From NCBI GenBank assembly GCA_949592205.1, contig CATIUR010000005.1, positions 32,610,179 through 32,674,178 of the forward strand: a DNA stretch of 64,000 bases, read 5' to 3'. The position numbers and the translations under genes are program-made. A model generated the notes under the pieces. The model was not told where the DNA came from and searched no databases. It worked only from the letters and a program-made list of their open reading frames with translations. Numbering within the stretch: the first letter of the stretch is position 1; the number at the start of each line of letters is the position of its first letter. This document shows positions 34,843 to 45,000 of this stretch, piece after piece. Origin of the DNA: Helichrysum umbraculigerum. Its lineage: Eukaryota; Streptophyta; Magnoliopsida; Asterales; Asteraceae.

Positions 34843-35017
34843 ATGATATATGGTTTCCATTACTTACTAAGTAAGTAGATGGATATATGAGGAAGATGTT
34901 ATGATATATGGTTTCCATTACTTACTAAGTAAGTAGATGGATATATGTGGAAGATGTTATGATATATTGTTTCCATTACTTACTAAGTAAGTAGATGGAT
35001 ATATATGTGGAAGTGTT
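34843..35017. repeat. Three tandem 58-59 bp repeats in LTR E
   Basis: Units 34843-34900, 34901-34958 and 34959-35017, each containing the palindrome CTTACT-A-AGTAAG. The first two differ by a single base, so the amplification is recent. They lie in the piece of E between B and F. Confidence 0.92.
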
Positions 35018-35357
35018 AAGGATCATAAACTTGTGGAAGAGGTAAAGAGTTTAGTCAAGTAGTGCTATTATAACACCCCTCATTTTGGAACCATTATAAT
35101 AATGATTTTACTCGGAAGCACAAGTCCCAATGACATTCAATCATATAAGATATAAAAATACGCATAAACTTTTTCCATTTCAAAACCTAGTATTCAACAG
35201 TTCAAAACTATTATAGTAACTTACTAACAAAATGAGGTGTTATTTAAAACTAAAACAACACTGATTAGTTAAATCAGATATCAGAGTAGTTGCCTACGCT
35301 TCAAACATTCCATACCATGCTAATATCTTCTTGCTCAGTCCATTATTAAGTCATAAT

Positions 35358-37488
35358 CTGCAAGGAAGGTAAATGTGGGGGATTAGCTCAATGCTAAGTG
35401 AGAAAGATCAATAAACAACAGTTTAATTTAGCATAACAAACTTATGTTCAACAAATAATCATATTCAATCAACAAGTCTGTTAGCAACTTTTAATCACAT
35501 AATCAACTGGTGTCATAGAGGACCGGTGGTTCTTGAGGTAACACCTTCTCAGAGAACGCTTTAAAACCAACTGTTGGCCAATACAGAGGTTTAACCGACT
35601 ACTTGGTTCTATTAGCTCAAATAACACAGGCTACGACATATAAACTAGTACTAAGACCCTGTGTTATCTAACAATAGCAAACCCAAGCCCAGCCCCATGC
35701 TGGCCTCCGACTATCGATGCCCAAAGGCAACACAACAAGTGATCACATATTCAAATAATCAGCATATCAATATATCATGCTAAACAGTTCATCAACAGTA
35801 TTATTACTAATAAACCATAATTATCATGGCAGTTAAATCAATAGTAATAATACGGTTATTCGTTGTAACCCAAACCTGTTACAACTAAATCAGACTGAAG
35901 GTTATCAATCCACTCACCGTTATCTTAGTCGTCCCACTCAGTAGTCTAATGTCACTGAGTTCCTCTTGTTTATCTGAAAATATAACAGAGTAACACAAGT
36001 CAGTCACTTATCTCAAACCGATAGTACTTATACAATTATTAGCACTACTCGAGTCATCGTATCATAAATAAACTATAAGTACTATATAAACTAATTACAT
36101 GGCAAGTTATAATACTAATCATGCTAACAAAACTATCTTAATCATTTATTAGTGTGATTAATATGTCACAAGGGTACAACCCAATTTATTCACAATAACA
36201 AGTAAACACGACAATCAGATCATAAAATTATTTATGACTTATTTACTCGAATCATTAGTAATACTCTTGTATCATCCAATATTAGGATACATTAAATGCC
36301 CATTTATTAATTAATTGGCATCATATAGTAATCATATTAACCTATCAAGTAACTTACTTAATCAAGTCACTTTTATAATTCGAAGTAGTCTTTTAGGCAA
36401 CATAAGTACTAACTTACAATTATAGTCATCACTTGATATCCTAAATAATTGTACCCCTTCACAAGTACTTATTATTATACTACTAGATTACATGTTATTA
36501 AACTCACCTTAACCTATTTCCATTATATCGTAACTTATTCAAAAATATAACTCCAATTATTAATCTCTTTCACAATGCATAACTTATTACATGAGCCGTA
36601 TCGAGTTAACATTCAATATACGTTAGTAACACACTTTATAATATATAACTTATGCAATTATATATTATAAGAATAATTATCATGTTACTAATCTTATCTT
36701 ATAGTTCTTATATTACCATTTAGAGGTAATTTATTACTAATATTCAGGTGAATCAAGAATTCACGTGGCCAAGAACCATGGACTAGAGTTAATTACATAT
36801 ATACAAAAGATCCAAACCATCGAACCATGTATCCAAGTTCTTTAGTCGCTAGTTTCAAAACTAATAAAATCTTTCGGCCACCATAACAAGGCCGCCGGCC
36901 TACTCCCATGGGAGCCCAAGCCACCGGCTTGGTCCATAGGACCGCCGGGTATTTCAAATCCAACACAAACAGAACGAAACTGAGTTTTAAAAGAAATACA
37001 AGCCGTCGGTCCAGGGACTAAACCCACCGGCCATTACAATCAAACAAAGCCGCCGGCCTCCACCTTGGAGCCGCCGGTCTTCAAGAACAAACAAGATCAT
37101 CCGGTCATCTGCATGAAGCAGTCGGCTTCATGCCCCTTTTCGGGGTGATTCTCGGACAGCAGCAACAGGTAGAGAAGCTAGCATAACCAAACATAAACTC
37201 ATCTAGTTCCTTTCTTATTTCGTGTATAATCGACCGGAATCAATTCAAAACATTATGGTTTATCAATTATACTTATATACCAACTTTTAATCTCATATTC
37301 TATTCTAAATCCATAAATCATATGATTTAGCAAAACTATATACTTGGATGTAATTAACTTAAGAAGTTAAAGTTATTTATGTGAATTCAATCACTAACAT
37401 CATATGATAACTATAAATTTTATTTAATTCTTCGATCTCACCATGTATGTATAACACCCAATTTATGAGTCAACAACAAATTACTTAC
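35358..37488 (-). other. Putative LTR intron, solo LTR F
   Basis: Minus-strand donor TTATG|GTAAGT at 37488 and acceptor ACCTTCCTTGCAG ending at 35358 (2131 bp). The palindrome cluster of F lies within it. Confidence 0.38.
36897..37134. repeat. Palindrome cluster of F
   Basis: About eight degenerate units, such as AGGCC-GCC-GGCCT (36899-36911) and AAGCC-ACC-GGCTT, then GGAGCCGCCGGTC and relatives. Arms resemble those of H and I. Confidence 0.75.
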
Positions 37489-37714
37489 CATAAGGATGAA
37501 GATCGCAAGATATTGATGGCGATGATGATAGGATATGGTTCGATCAAGATCACAAGTAACTTGGTTAATTAGTTGATTTCCCTTGGTTTAATTTGTATAT
37601 GAAATAGAAGATGTAAATGAAAGTTAGAAAGGAAATTGGGAAAATATAAAGATAAGTCGGCCACTATTCTAAACCGACCTCCAAGATATTTAATTTTATT
37701 CTACTCATTAACCT

Positions 37715-37726
37715 ATTGTCTGGAAC
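37715..37726 (-). promoter_or_regulatory. GTTCCAGACAAT box of F
   Basis: Minus-strand match, about 215 bp from the LTR start, preceded by GGTTTTCGG as in I. Confidence 0.4.
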
Positions 37727-38943
37727 CCGAAAACCATTCACGGTTCTCAACCGTTTTATTATTCTTTTTAGCTCAATCATTTTAAAACCGCAATTAACTT
37801 ATTTGGCACAATAAATTATTTGACTACTTTCTCAATTTAATTTCAACTAAACCAAACCAATTATTTCCTAAGACAATAAATATGAATTTTAAATTAGGAA
37901 ATAATATAAAATTACTAAACCTAAATTCGAGGATGTTACAGCTATGCACTAGCTTGATGAATTGAAAGATTATTATATGAAATTGTTATTAGTAAAGGTT
38001 ATGGTTGTTAGATTATTGTTAATGTATTATTCATGTAATTGCTCGTATGCCCACTAAGCTTTATGCTTACCCTTTTAAGTGTTTTATGTTGTAGGTGCTT
38101 GGTTCGATTGAACCAATTGGCTAGAACGAATAGATTATGGTTACAAGAAGTTAGCGTGGAATGGAGCTTGCTTTTATTGTTAGATAAGCTCTCTCTCTCT
38201 TTCTTTTGAATTGTCGTTATGATTAGCCATTTGTGTAAATCGCCCAAAACAAGTTTTATGTAATGAAGTGGTTAAAGTGGAATCTTGTTAACGGTTAATG
38301 ATATATACCTTTGACTTAGCAAAGTCAAAGTGGAAAGTAGTCAAAGTCAAGGTTGAATGTTTTGGTGTCAAAGATATGTATGAATTATGTTGTAAAGTTG
38401 TAAGTGTTGTTACGTGATGAAAAATGGTTAAATGTCAAAATAAAGCTTTGGTTGAAATTGAGTGTTGACATATAGTCAACAACCTTAAAATGGTCATATA
38501 TATGTGGAAGAGGTAAGTGAATGAATCAAAGTGTGGTTATTATGGAAAACGGGTCAAAAGTGTCCAAATGGACCTTAATTGGGTCAAGATGTCAAAACGA
38601 GCCATGGTATAAGTATGTTGCTTGTTGCTATTGGTTTAAATGTCAAATGTATGGTATAATATGTTAGTAAAAGGTCAAGTTCAGAAAGTGGATGGTTTGT
38701 GTTTTGACATGTCCTCAAAAAGTGGTCAAAATGACCATAAATTAGTCACACGTCATTTTCTTTGTTAACGTGTATTTTGAAAAAGTGTAAAAAGAGAAAG
38801 TTTCATTTTGGTATAGTGGAGGTGCATGCAAAATTTCAGGTCTTAACTCTTAACGAGTTGGAAGTTATGCGCGTCCAAAGTTTGTATTTTAATTTGAAAT
38901 GTACAGAGTTTGGAACAGGTCAGGGTCTGCTATAAATGCAGGT

Positions 38944-39114
38944 GTACCCGGCGGGAAACACCCCTACCCGGCTGGTAGTCAGTGTACCCGGTCGGGTATC
39001 CGACGGGTAAGGGCATGGTGAATAGGTAGCACTAGTGTAAAACGAGACAGAGGTCGATGATGTGTTGGGTTTGAGGGTTACCCGACGGGTAACGGTTCCT
39101 ACCCGGCGGGTAGA
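38944..39114. repeat. Palindrome cluster of E
   Basis: Units such as TACCC-GGC-GGGTA (near 39103), TACCCGGTCGGGTA (near 38984) and GTTACCC-GAC-GGGTAAC (near 39079), with degenerate copies between. It lies in the last 330 bp of LTR E. Confidence 0.85.
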
Positions 39115-39274
39115 GGGCCAGTTTTGGTGTTTTTATTTTAATCACATATTTGAGTCGTTAATGATACATATTGATTTGAATTACTCAAATATGAATTGTG
39201 AGACATTGTTAAGAGCGTTTTAAGGTATGTTAAAAAATATAATAATAAAGAAAATTTAAGGGCGTTTCACACGT

Positions 39275-39571
39275 TCTCTAGTGTTACTATTCAATTAAAC
39301 GATAAAAAAATATCGATGCTTTCCATTTGCTAAAATGCGTTTATCTTCTTTGAAATTGCAATAATCACATAAACTCTAGACAATAGACATCCATAGATGA
39401 TACGTGGTACTTTAACCGTTGTCCCTTTTGCAATCTTAATTATCATTATATTTTAGAAAGACAAACCTATAACTTAACTAATACTCCTATATTATGTACT
39501 CATTTCTCACACATAGATGGACATTGCATCTAGCGATGCATAAATTCACAAAATGGCTCAACATATAGTCA
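39275..39571. other. Short intergenic stretch, nothing recognised
   Basis: AT-rich DNA between solo LTR E and the CACTA element. It is the continuation of the sequence left of 25124. Confidence 0.5.
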
Positions 39572-39574
39572 TAT

Positions 39575-41177
39575 CACTAGTACAAAAATGACTATTTAGT
39601 GCGCGGTGTTATAACGGTTTTACGTGAAAACCGCTATAAAAAGTAAATAGTGGGTACAAATTTTTTCTTGGGATGGTTTAATAGTGTTACTTGTAGCGGT
39701 TTTAGAAAAAACCGCTCTATTTACTTATATTTGTAGCGGTTTAGTAAACACTGCTCCAAAAAATACCGTTATTTGTGGCCGTTTAAAACAACCCACTTCA
39801 AAAAAGTGCAATTTTAGAACGGTTACGTAAAAAACCGTTTCAAATAGAAAATAATGGAGTGGTTATTTCCAAAGTAAAAAATGAGTATAGTTTAAAAAAA
39901 TGAGTGGTGATCTTTTGGAACATCCATAAGAACCGATCTAAAAAATCATAAATAAACATAAATAAAATAACAAAGAAACGCTCCATAAAAGAATTATATA
40001 GCGCGTTTTTTGTGAACTGCGCTATAAAATAACAAAGAACCGCTCCATAAAATAATTATATAGCGCGTTCTTTGTGAACCGCACTATAAAATAACAAATA
40101 ACCGCTCCATAATCTTTTCTCATTTTACTTATAAATAAACATACACACATATCTTCTCCACCACACACATATTATCTCCAGTACGTACCCACTAACTCAC
40201 ACAAGTAAGATTTATTTAAGTTATTCCCCACTATAGAAAATAAATTGAAGTGTTAGTCCGGTGGTGAATAACAGTCAGTCACGGTGGCAGCAAATCAGTA
40301 AATTAATGTAAGATTAAAAGAAACTATGAATTAATGTTTTTTTAGATCTGTGTTTTGGTTCATCAGATCTGTGTTCTTACATATCTGTATTTGTATTCAG
40401 ATCTCATCCGTGATGACGGCTCACATCTAGTTGTACTTCATCGGTTGTTGTGGTGAACATATGTATCTTCTATGTATATGTAGATACAATAAACATAAAC
40501 ATAATATATAATTTATAGTGTGTTTATATCTATTGCAGTATCCTCAAGAAACAAATGAGTGAGTGGACTAGTGGTTACTGAAAGAGTGATGAGTTGCAGT
40601 GTATCGTTAGTGCAATTGAAGAAGTTTTACTTTATAAATATATGGTTGTGGACTTGTAGTATAGTATTGGTATGTTCAAATCCATGTATTCTTGATTTAT
40701 TGTAATTTGGTATGTTTATTTAAGAAATGTAATTTTTGTTCGATTAAAACAGGTTGATATTTTTCCTTTCAGTTATTGTGTATGTATATTTATATAAGTT
40801 GAAAAGGAATCTAATTTTTTTTTCATAAAAGAAAATTAATTTGAATTTGAAGTGTAAGTTGAAGTAAAAATAATGAATATATTTGGGTGATTAGCGGGAA
40901 ACTGGAAATGAATATATGCTTTTGGGGGTAAAATTGAATTTCTTTTGAATTTTCGTTTGACTTTTGAAACGGTTCATTAGCCCAACAAACACCTCATTTA
41001 TTGTCCAACAACCGTTCTATTAAAGCAAAGTAACCGCTTCAAATTCATTCTTTTGAAACGGTCGTTTGACCGCATCAAAAGATGTTCAGGCTTTTGTGTC
41101 GCCGGCATCAGGGGCGGTTAGATCATCGCTTCAGATGGCCTTTTTCACTGCCATACATATCCATTTATGTACTAGTG
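39575..41177. mobile_element. Non-autonomous CACTA transposon (1603 bp)
   Basis: Starts CACTAGTACAAAAATG and ends CATTTATGTACTAGTG, flanked by a 3 bp duplication TAT (39572-39574 and 41178-41180). Subterminal regions carry many copies of ACCGCTATAAA/ACCGCTCCATAAA and their complements, as expected for transposase binding sites. No transposase frame remains. Confidence 0.9.
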
Positions 41178-41180
41178 TAT

Positions 41181-42264
41181 ACCACTATGCTAAAGGTCCT
41201 TTTGTTGTTACGTTGAAATATGATGTCTAGAGTTTTTTATTACTTTTATCAACCCTTTATAGTTTAGAATATAAAATCTTGCCACTTATATCAACTACAA
41301 TATAAATACTACTAGTATTTTATCATAGTTGATGATGTATTAACAAGTGTGAATTATTTTTCATAATAAACATACCAACAACCAAAGTTGTAAATATAAA
41401 CCACTTAAAAATGCATGATAAATACCATTGAGTTTAGACTTAGATATTTGTAGTCTGTTTCATGATCTGCAAACCTACTCTATTTATAAGTTTTAAGTTG
41501 GGTCGTTGGGATTTCATGCTTTAATTGAGTAGAAGCCATATTTGGGTAAATTGCTCAACAAATGATGGTTAAGATGACGCTAGGACAAGACTGAAAGAGA
41601 TGTAACAGCAACAACTAACTTGTGTCATAATGAAATTTTTATTATAACTACGTACTTTGTACTTCAGTTTTCATCTACCATATCTAACAACTACTTTAAT
41701 TCGTTCCCTATGAAGGCTATGATGTTAAAAGCCAAACCAACCATTATTCATTTATTTGACATCATGTAACAACTAGGGCTTACATTATTAACCTAATCAG
41801 CCCACCATTAAACCTTGACCCAGCCTATATATATGAAAAGAGTGGTGAGAGTTTTGATTAGGGGTATGTGTGGGTTGGGTCAATTTGGTTTTAGTCTAAA
41901 ACCTAAATGGGCCACATAGATAAGCTATATAGGTTTTGATCATATGGGATACTTTACATACACAACTAAACTTTGATCAACCAAATTACTTTTCACAAAA
42001 GTTTGTTACGACGAGCAATTATAACTTGAGATTCTTTGAATCCGATGCTAACCTTATTCACGGATCACACCTCAGGCAATATGTTCAGTTGTTTCCTGCC
42101 ACCCTTACTAATAACTCTAAACTTACACTCAATAACATGTTAACATTATAGAACTCGACTAATTTGGGTTATATCACACATTTTAAAATGATCCCCGACT
42201 TAGCTAAATAGTAACTCTTTTTGGATTAGTACGATTCAATATTTGGTAACTCGCAACACGTTTA
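41181..42264. other. Intergenic DNA, no gene recognised
   Basis: The plus-strand frame 41936-42151 (71 codons) has no recognisable domain. Nothing else stands out. Confidence 0.5.
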
Positions 42265-42749
42265 AGTAATGCAAATGTGTATGCCAAACTTGGAAGAATA
42301 AGCGATGGATTTAGGATATAGGATATAGGATATAGGATTAATTTAGTGTATAAAGTGGTGGTACATTAAGTTGGTTGAAAGAAGTTAAATTCAGGGGGTG
42401 AGTGGTTATTATCGTGGTACAAACGATTTATGCGTGTCTGAATTTCTTAAAAATAGCCCTTAGGGCTATGTTTAGCATTTTTCTAATATTAATATCGATC
42501 TCACACCTTTAAATGGATGATTGAATCCTTATTTTAAGATTCGGATTCTTAAATGGTACTCCTATCTCTTACCCGGATCCAATATACGTTTGATACGTAG
42601 TTGTGTAGCACCGGATCAATCAAATTTTACGTTATAAAAATGGAACCACAAAAAAACCATCGGAAACTGATGACCATAGGTAGCATTACAACAATCTTAC
42701 AAAATACAATACAACCAAAAACCTTGAAACTTCCAGAACCCTAAACCCA

Positions 42750-42756
42750 TATATAA
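42750..42756 (+). promoter_or_regulatory. TATA box, copy 1
   Basis: TATATAA in the context CCCATATATAAACACA, 65 bp before the ATG at 42815. The same spacing is kept in copy 2. Confidence 0.5.
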
Positions 42757-42814
42757 ACACATATCAATTTAGATTCCAAACAATTGATATAATACTTGCT
42801 TTAATTTAATTCGT

Positions 42815-42877
42815 ATGGCGATTCTTCAAGTGAGTCATAAAGTCATCTGCTTTCCCGATATTGACTCTAAATTTTAA
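42815..42877 (+). pseudogene. 20-codon frame after promoter, copy 1
   Basis: Starts MAILQVSHKV and stops at TAA 42875-42877. Not recognised. Conserved in copy 2 with three changed codons and the same stop, so it may be a truncated first exon or chance. Confidence 0.3.
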
Positions 42878-43049
42878 CACTTTTAGATTAATTTTATGGT
42901 GTTGGTTATCCATGATTCCTGCTATTTACTTTTGAAAGTTATCCATGATTTAAAAGAGTATACGAGACTAAAGGCACTACTTATTAATGATCTAACTATT
43001 GGAACAAGTGTATTCTATCACTAATGTAGTAGAGGGGCGGGGCAAATTA

Positions 43050-43388
43050 GGGTACGTTTAATTACAGAAAACTCCTCACTTTTTCAGAAAAATTTTCTAA
43101 GAAAACAAGAAAATTAGAAAACGAGTTCAAATTCGAGTTTTTTAACAAACTTTTGTAAGAAAAGGAAAATTCTTGTTTTCCTTTTTATATCTACAAAGTT
43201 GAAAACTACTTTCGATGGTTTTCCAAGTTTCCATTTCTACTCTTCCTTGGAAAAGGAAAACTCTATCATTTACAACTAAACACGTTTTCTAGATTTTTCA
43301 TGCATTTCTAGAGAATTAAAACACTTCTCATTTTCTAAAGAAATGGAAAAAGAAAAATGGAGAAATTTTTCTGTAACTAAGCGCACCA
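43050..43388. mobile_element. Harbinger/Tourist-like MITE, second copy
   Basis: Left end GGGTACGTTTAATTACAG, right end (reversed) GGTGCGCTTAGTTACAG. TTA lies on both sides (43047-43049 and 43389-43391). The interior folds back strongly. Related to 18406-18880. It sits between the two promoter duplications. Confidence 0.7.
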
Positions 43389-43866
43389 TTAACTTCGCTA
43401 ATAGTATAGAATTAGCGAACAAGTGGAGGTTTTTTATTTACAGCGTATAAGTTGTTATTGTGTATTTAAATATCATCATATGCATCCAATTTTACCGTTT
43501 AGATTCCTTCTATTCACTTTAAAAGGTATCTTACTTACCTATACTTTAGTTACTATTCTTTTTGTTCTCAAAAAGCAACTACACCTTTTATTAATTTAAT
43601 AAAAATGAAGATGAAGATAAAATTATCTCGCTACGTACAAGTGTAATAAAATGGTACTCCTATTTAGTTTTCTTAATGCAAGTACGAATAGTTTTCATTT
43701 TCATATAGTGCATACATATGTTTCATTATCATCGATACACATCGACATTTGCTCATTTTCTTATCATGACATAGCTTTAATTAACTTCTACCGGTCTCCA
43801 TCTTTTCCATCTTTATCCAATTACACTTTATCCAATGTTTACCGGTCTTTATCCAATTTTAAATGA
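43389..43866. other. Intergenic DNA between the duplications
   Basis: A plus-strand frame at 43651-43866 has no recognisable domain. Nothing else supported. Confidence 0.5.
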
Positions 43867-44340
43867 GTATGCCAAACTCGGAAGAATTAGCGATGGATAT
43901 AGGATATAGGATATAGGATATAGAATTAATTTAGTGCATAAATTGATGGTACATTAAGTTGGTTGAGATAAGTTAAATTCAGGTGGTGGGTGGTTATTAT
44001 TGGGGTACAAATGATTTATGCGTGTCTGAATTTCTTAAACACAGCCCTTAGAGCTATGTTTAGCATTTTCCTAATATTAATATTAATATCTCACACCTTT
44101 AAATGGACGATTGAATCCTTATTTTAAGATTCGGATTCTTAAATGGTACTCCTATCTCTGACCCGGATCCAATATACGTTTGATACGTAGTTGTGTAGCA
44201 CCGGATCAATCAAATTTTATGTTATAAAAATGGAAGCCACAAAAAAACCATCGGAAACTGATGACCACATGTAGCATAACAACAATCTTACAAAATACAA
44301 TACAACCAAAAACCTTGAAACTTTCAGAACCCCAAACCCA

Positions 44341-44347
44341 TATATAA
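44341..44347 (+). promoter_or_regulatory. TATA box, copy 2
   Basis: TATATAA, 65 bp before the ATG at 44406. Confidence 0.5.
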
Positions 44348-44405
44348 ACACATATCAATTTCGATTCCAAACAATTGATATAATACCCGTTTTAATTTAA
44401 TTCAT

Positions 44406-44468
44406 ATGGTGATTCTTCAAATGAGTCATAAAGTCATCTGCTTTCCCGATATTGCCTCTAAATTTTAA
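44406..44468 (+). pseudogene. 20-codon frame after promoter, copy 2
   Basis: Counterpart of 42815-42877. Three amino-acid changes, same length and stop. No family recognised. Confidence 0.3.
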
Positions 44469-44756
44469 CATTTTTAGATTAATTTAAATCACGGATTTTT
44501 TTATTTTTAGATTAACAATCTTACAAAATACAATACAAGGGTGGAGTACAAATTAGAATGACAATTTGTGTGAGAATGAAAAATCAATCTCAGCTACTCA
44601 TTTTCATCAAATACCAACTTCCCCCTTCTTTTTAAAATTAAAATATCTCACAAATGACACATCGAAAAATCATGAAAATTGCACCATAAAATTCAGCGCT
44701 TTATCCTTTTCGATTTGCCGTCCCTCAAGGCATACTTTCGACGAGTTTTTTTTTTT

Positions 44757-44970
44757 TTCTTCATTTTTTGGTGGGTTTCACAAAAGACTAACACATGTGA
44801 TAGAGTGTTGTGTTTATGGTTTAGGGGTTAGGGTTTCGGGTTTCGGGTCAAACCCTAAACCTTGCTAAACCCTAAACCCTAACCATAACCACAAATCAAA
44901 TATACAACCAAACACTAACACATGTGTTACTAATTTGTAAAAACCCACCAAAAAATGTGATGAACGCCAA
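44757..44970. repeat. Foldback with telomere-like core
   Basis: Inverted arms CATTTTTTGGTGGGTTT (left, about 44762) and AAACCCACCAAAAAATG (right, about 44943), with CTAACACATGTG inside both. The centre (about 44817-44885) holds GGTTTAGGGGTTAGGGTTT and inverted AAACCCTAAACCCTAACC, i.e. degenerate TTTAGGG plant telomere repeats in opposite orientations. It may be a MITE rather than a telomere scar. Confidence 0.65.
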
Positions 44971-45000
44971 AATGTACTACATTATAGTACTAATTACCCC

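Larger units (their letters stand above)
35069..37940 (-). repeat. Solo LTR F (2872 bp)
   Basis: On the minus strand it starts TGTAACATCC at 37940 and ends TGTTATA at 35069. A perfect duplication GCTAT flanks it (35064-35068 and 37941-37945). No primer site or polypurine tract adjoins it. It lies in solo LTR E. The small frame 36842-37027 is a reading of the GC-rich palindrome area. Confidence 0.9.
25416..38094 (+). other. Putative LTR intron, solo LTR E (contains inserted B and F)
   Basis: Donor ATCAA|GTAAGT at 25416 and acceptor TTTTATGTTGTAG ending at 38094. Without the later insertions the intron would be about 1.4 kb. Confidence 0.35.
25129..39269 (+). repeat. Solo LTR E, split by elements B and F
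   Basis: Starts TGTAACACCCC at 25129 and ends GGGCGTTTCA at 39269, flanked by a perfect duplication CACGT (25124-25128 and 39270-39274). Its own sequence is in three pieces, 25129-26342, 34773-35068 and 37946-39269, about 2834 bp in total. No primer site, polypurine tract or coding sequence lies between the ends once B and F are removed. The last piece (38290-39200) is homologous to the internal leader of B (about 29000-30230), so a block that is internal in B lies inside the LTR here. Confidence 0.82.
42281..42897 (+). repeat. Direct duplication, copy 1 (~617 bp), with promoter-like end
   Basis: Starts near ATGCCAAACTTGGAAGAATA and is repeated at 43867-44487 with scattered changes. It contains a GGATATA tandem tract (about 42306-42330), then near its end a TATA box and a short frame (both listed separately). 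The spacing of 1.59 kb and lack of primer or polypurine sites argue against LTRs; a tandem duplication of a gene 5' region fits better. Confidence 0.8.
43867..44487 (+). repeat. Direct duplication, copy 2 (~621 bp)
   Basis: Same content as 42281-42897, including the GGATATA tract (about 43890-43922). TATATAA is at 44341-44347 and a 20-codon frame at 44406-44468 (starts MVILQMSHKV). A third fragment, AACAATCTTACAAAATACAA, recurs at about 44514. Confidence 0.8.

Noticed and set aside
36842..37027. 61-codon minus-strand frame
   Set aside because: It reads through the palindrome cluster of solo LTR F; composition reflects GCC repeats.
25129..39269. E as a full-length element with B and F as its LTRs
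   Set aside because: B and F have their own duplications (AATTT, GCTAT), differ in family and orientation, and E has its own CACGT.
42281..44487. Direct repeats as LTRs of a small retrotransposon
   Set aside because: No TG...CA ends, primer site, polypurine tract or flanking duplication found.
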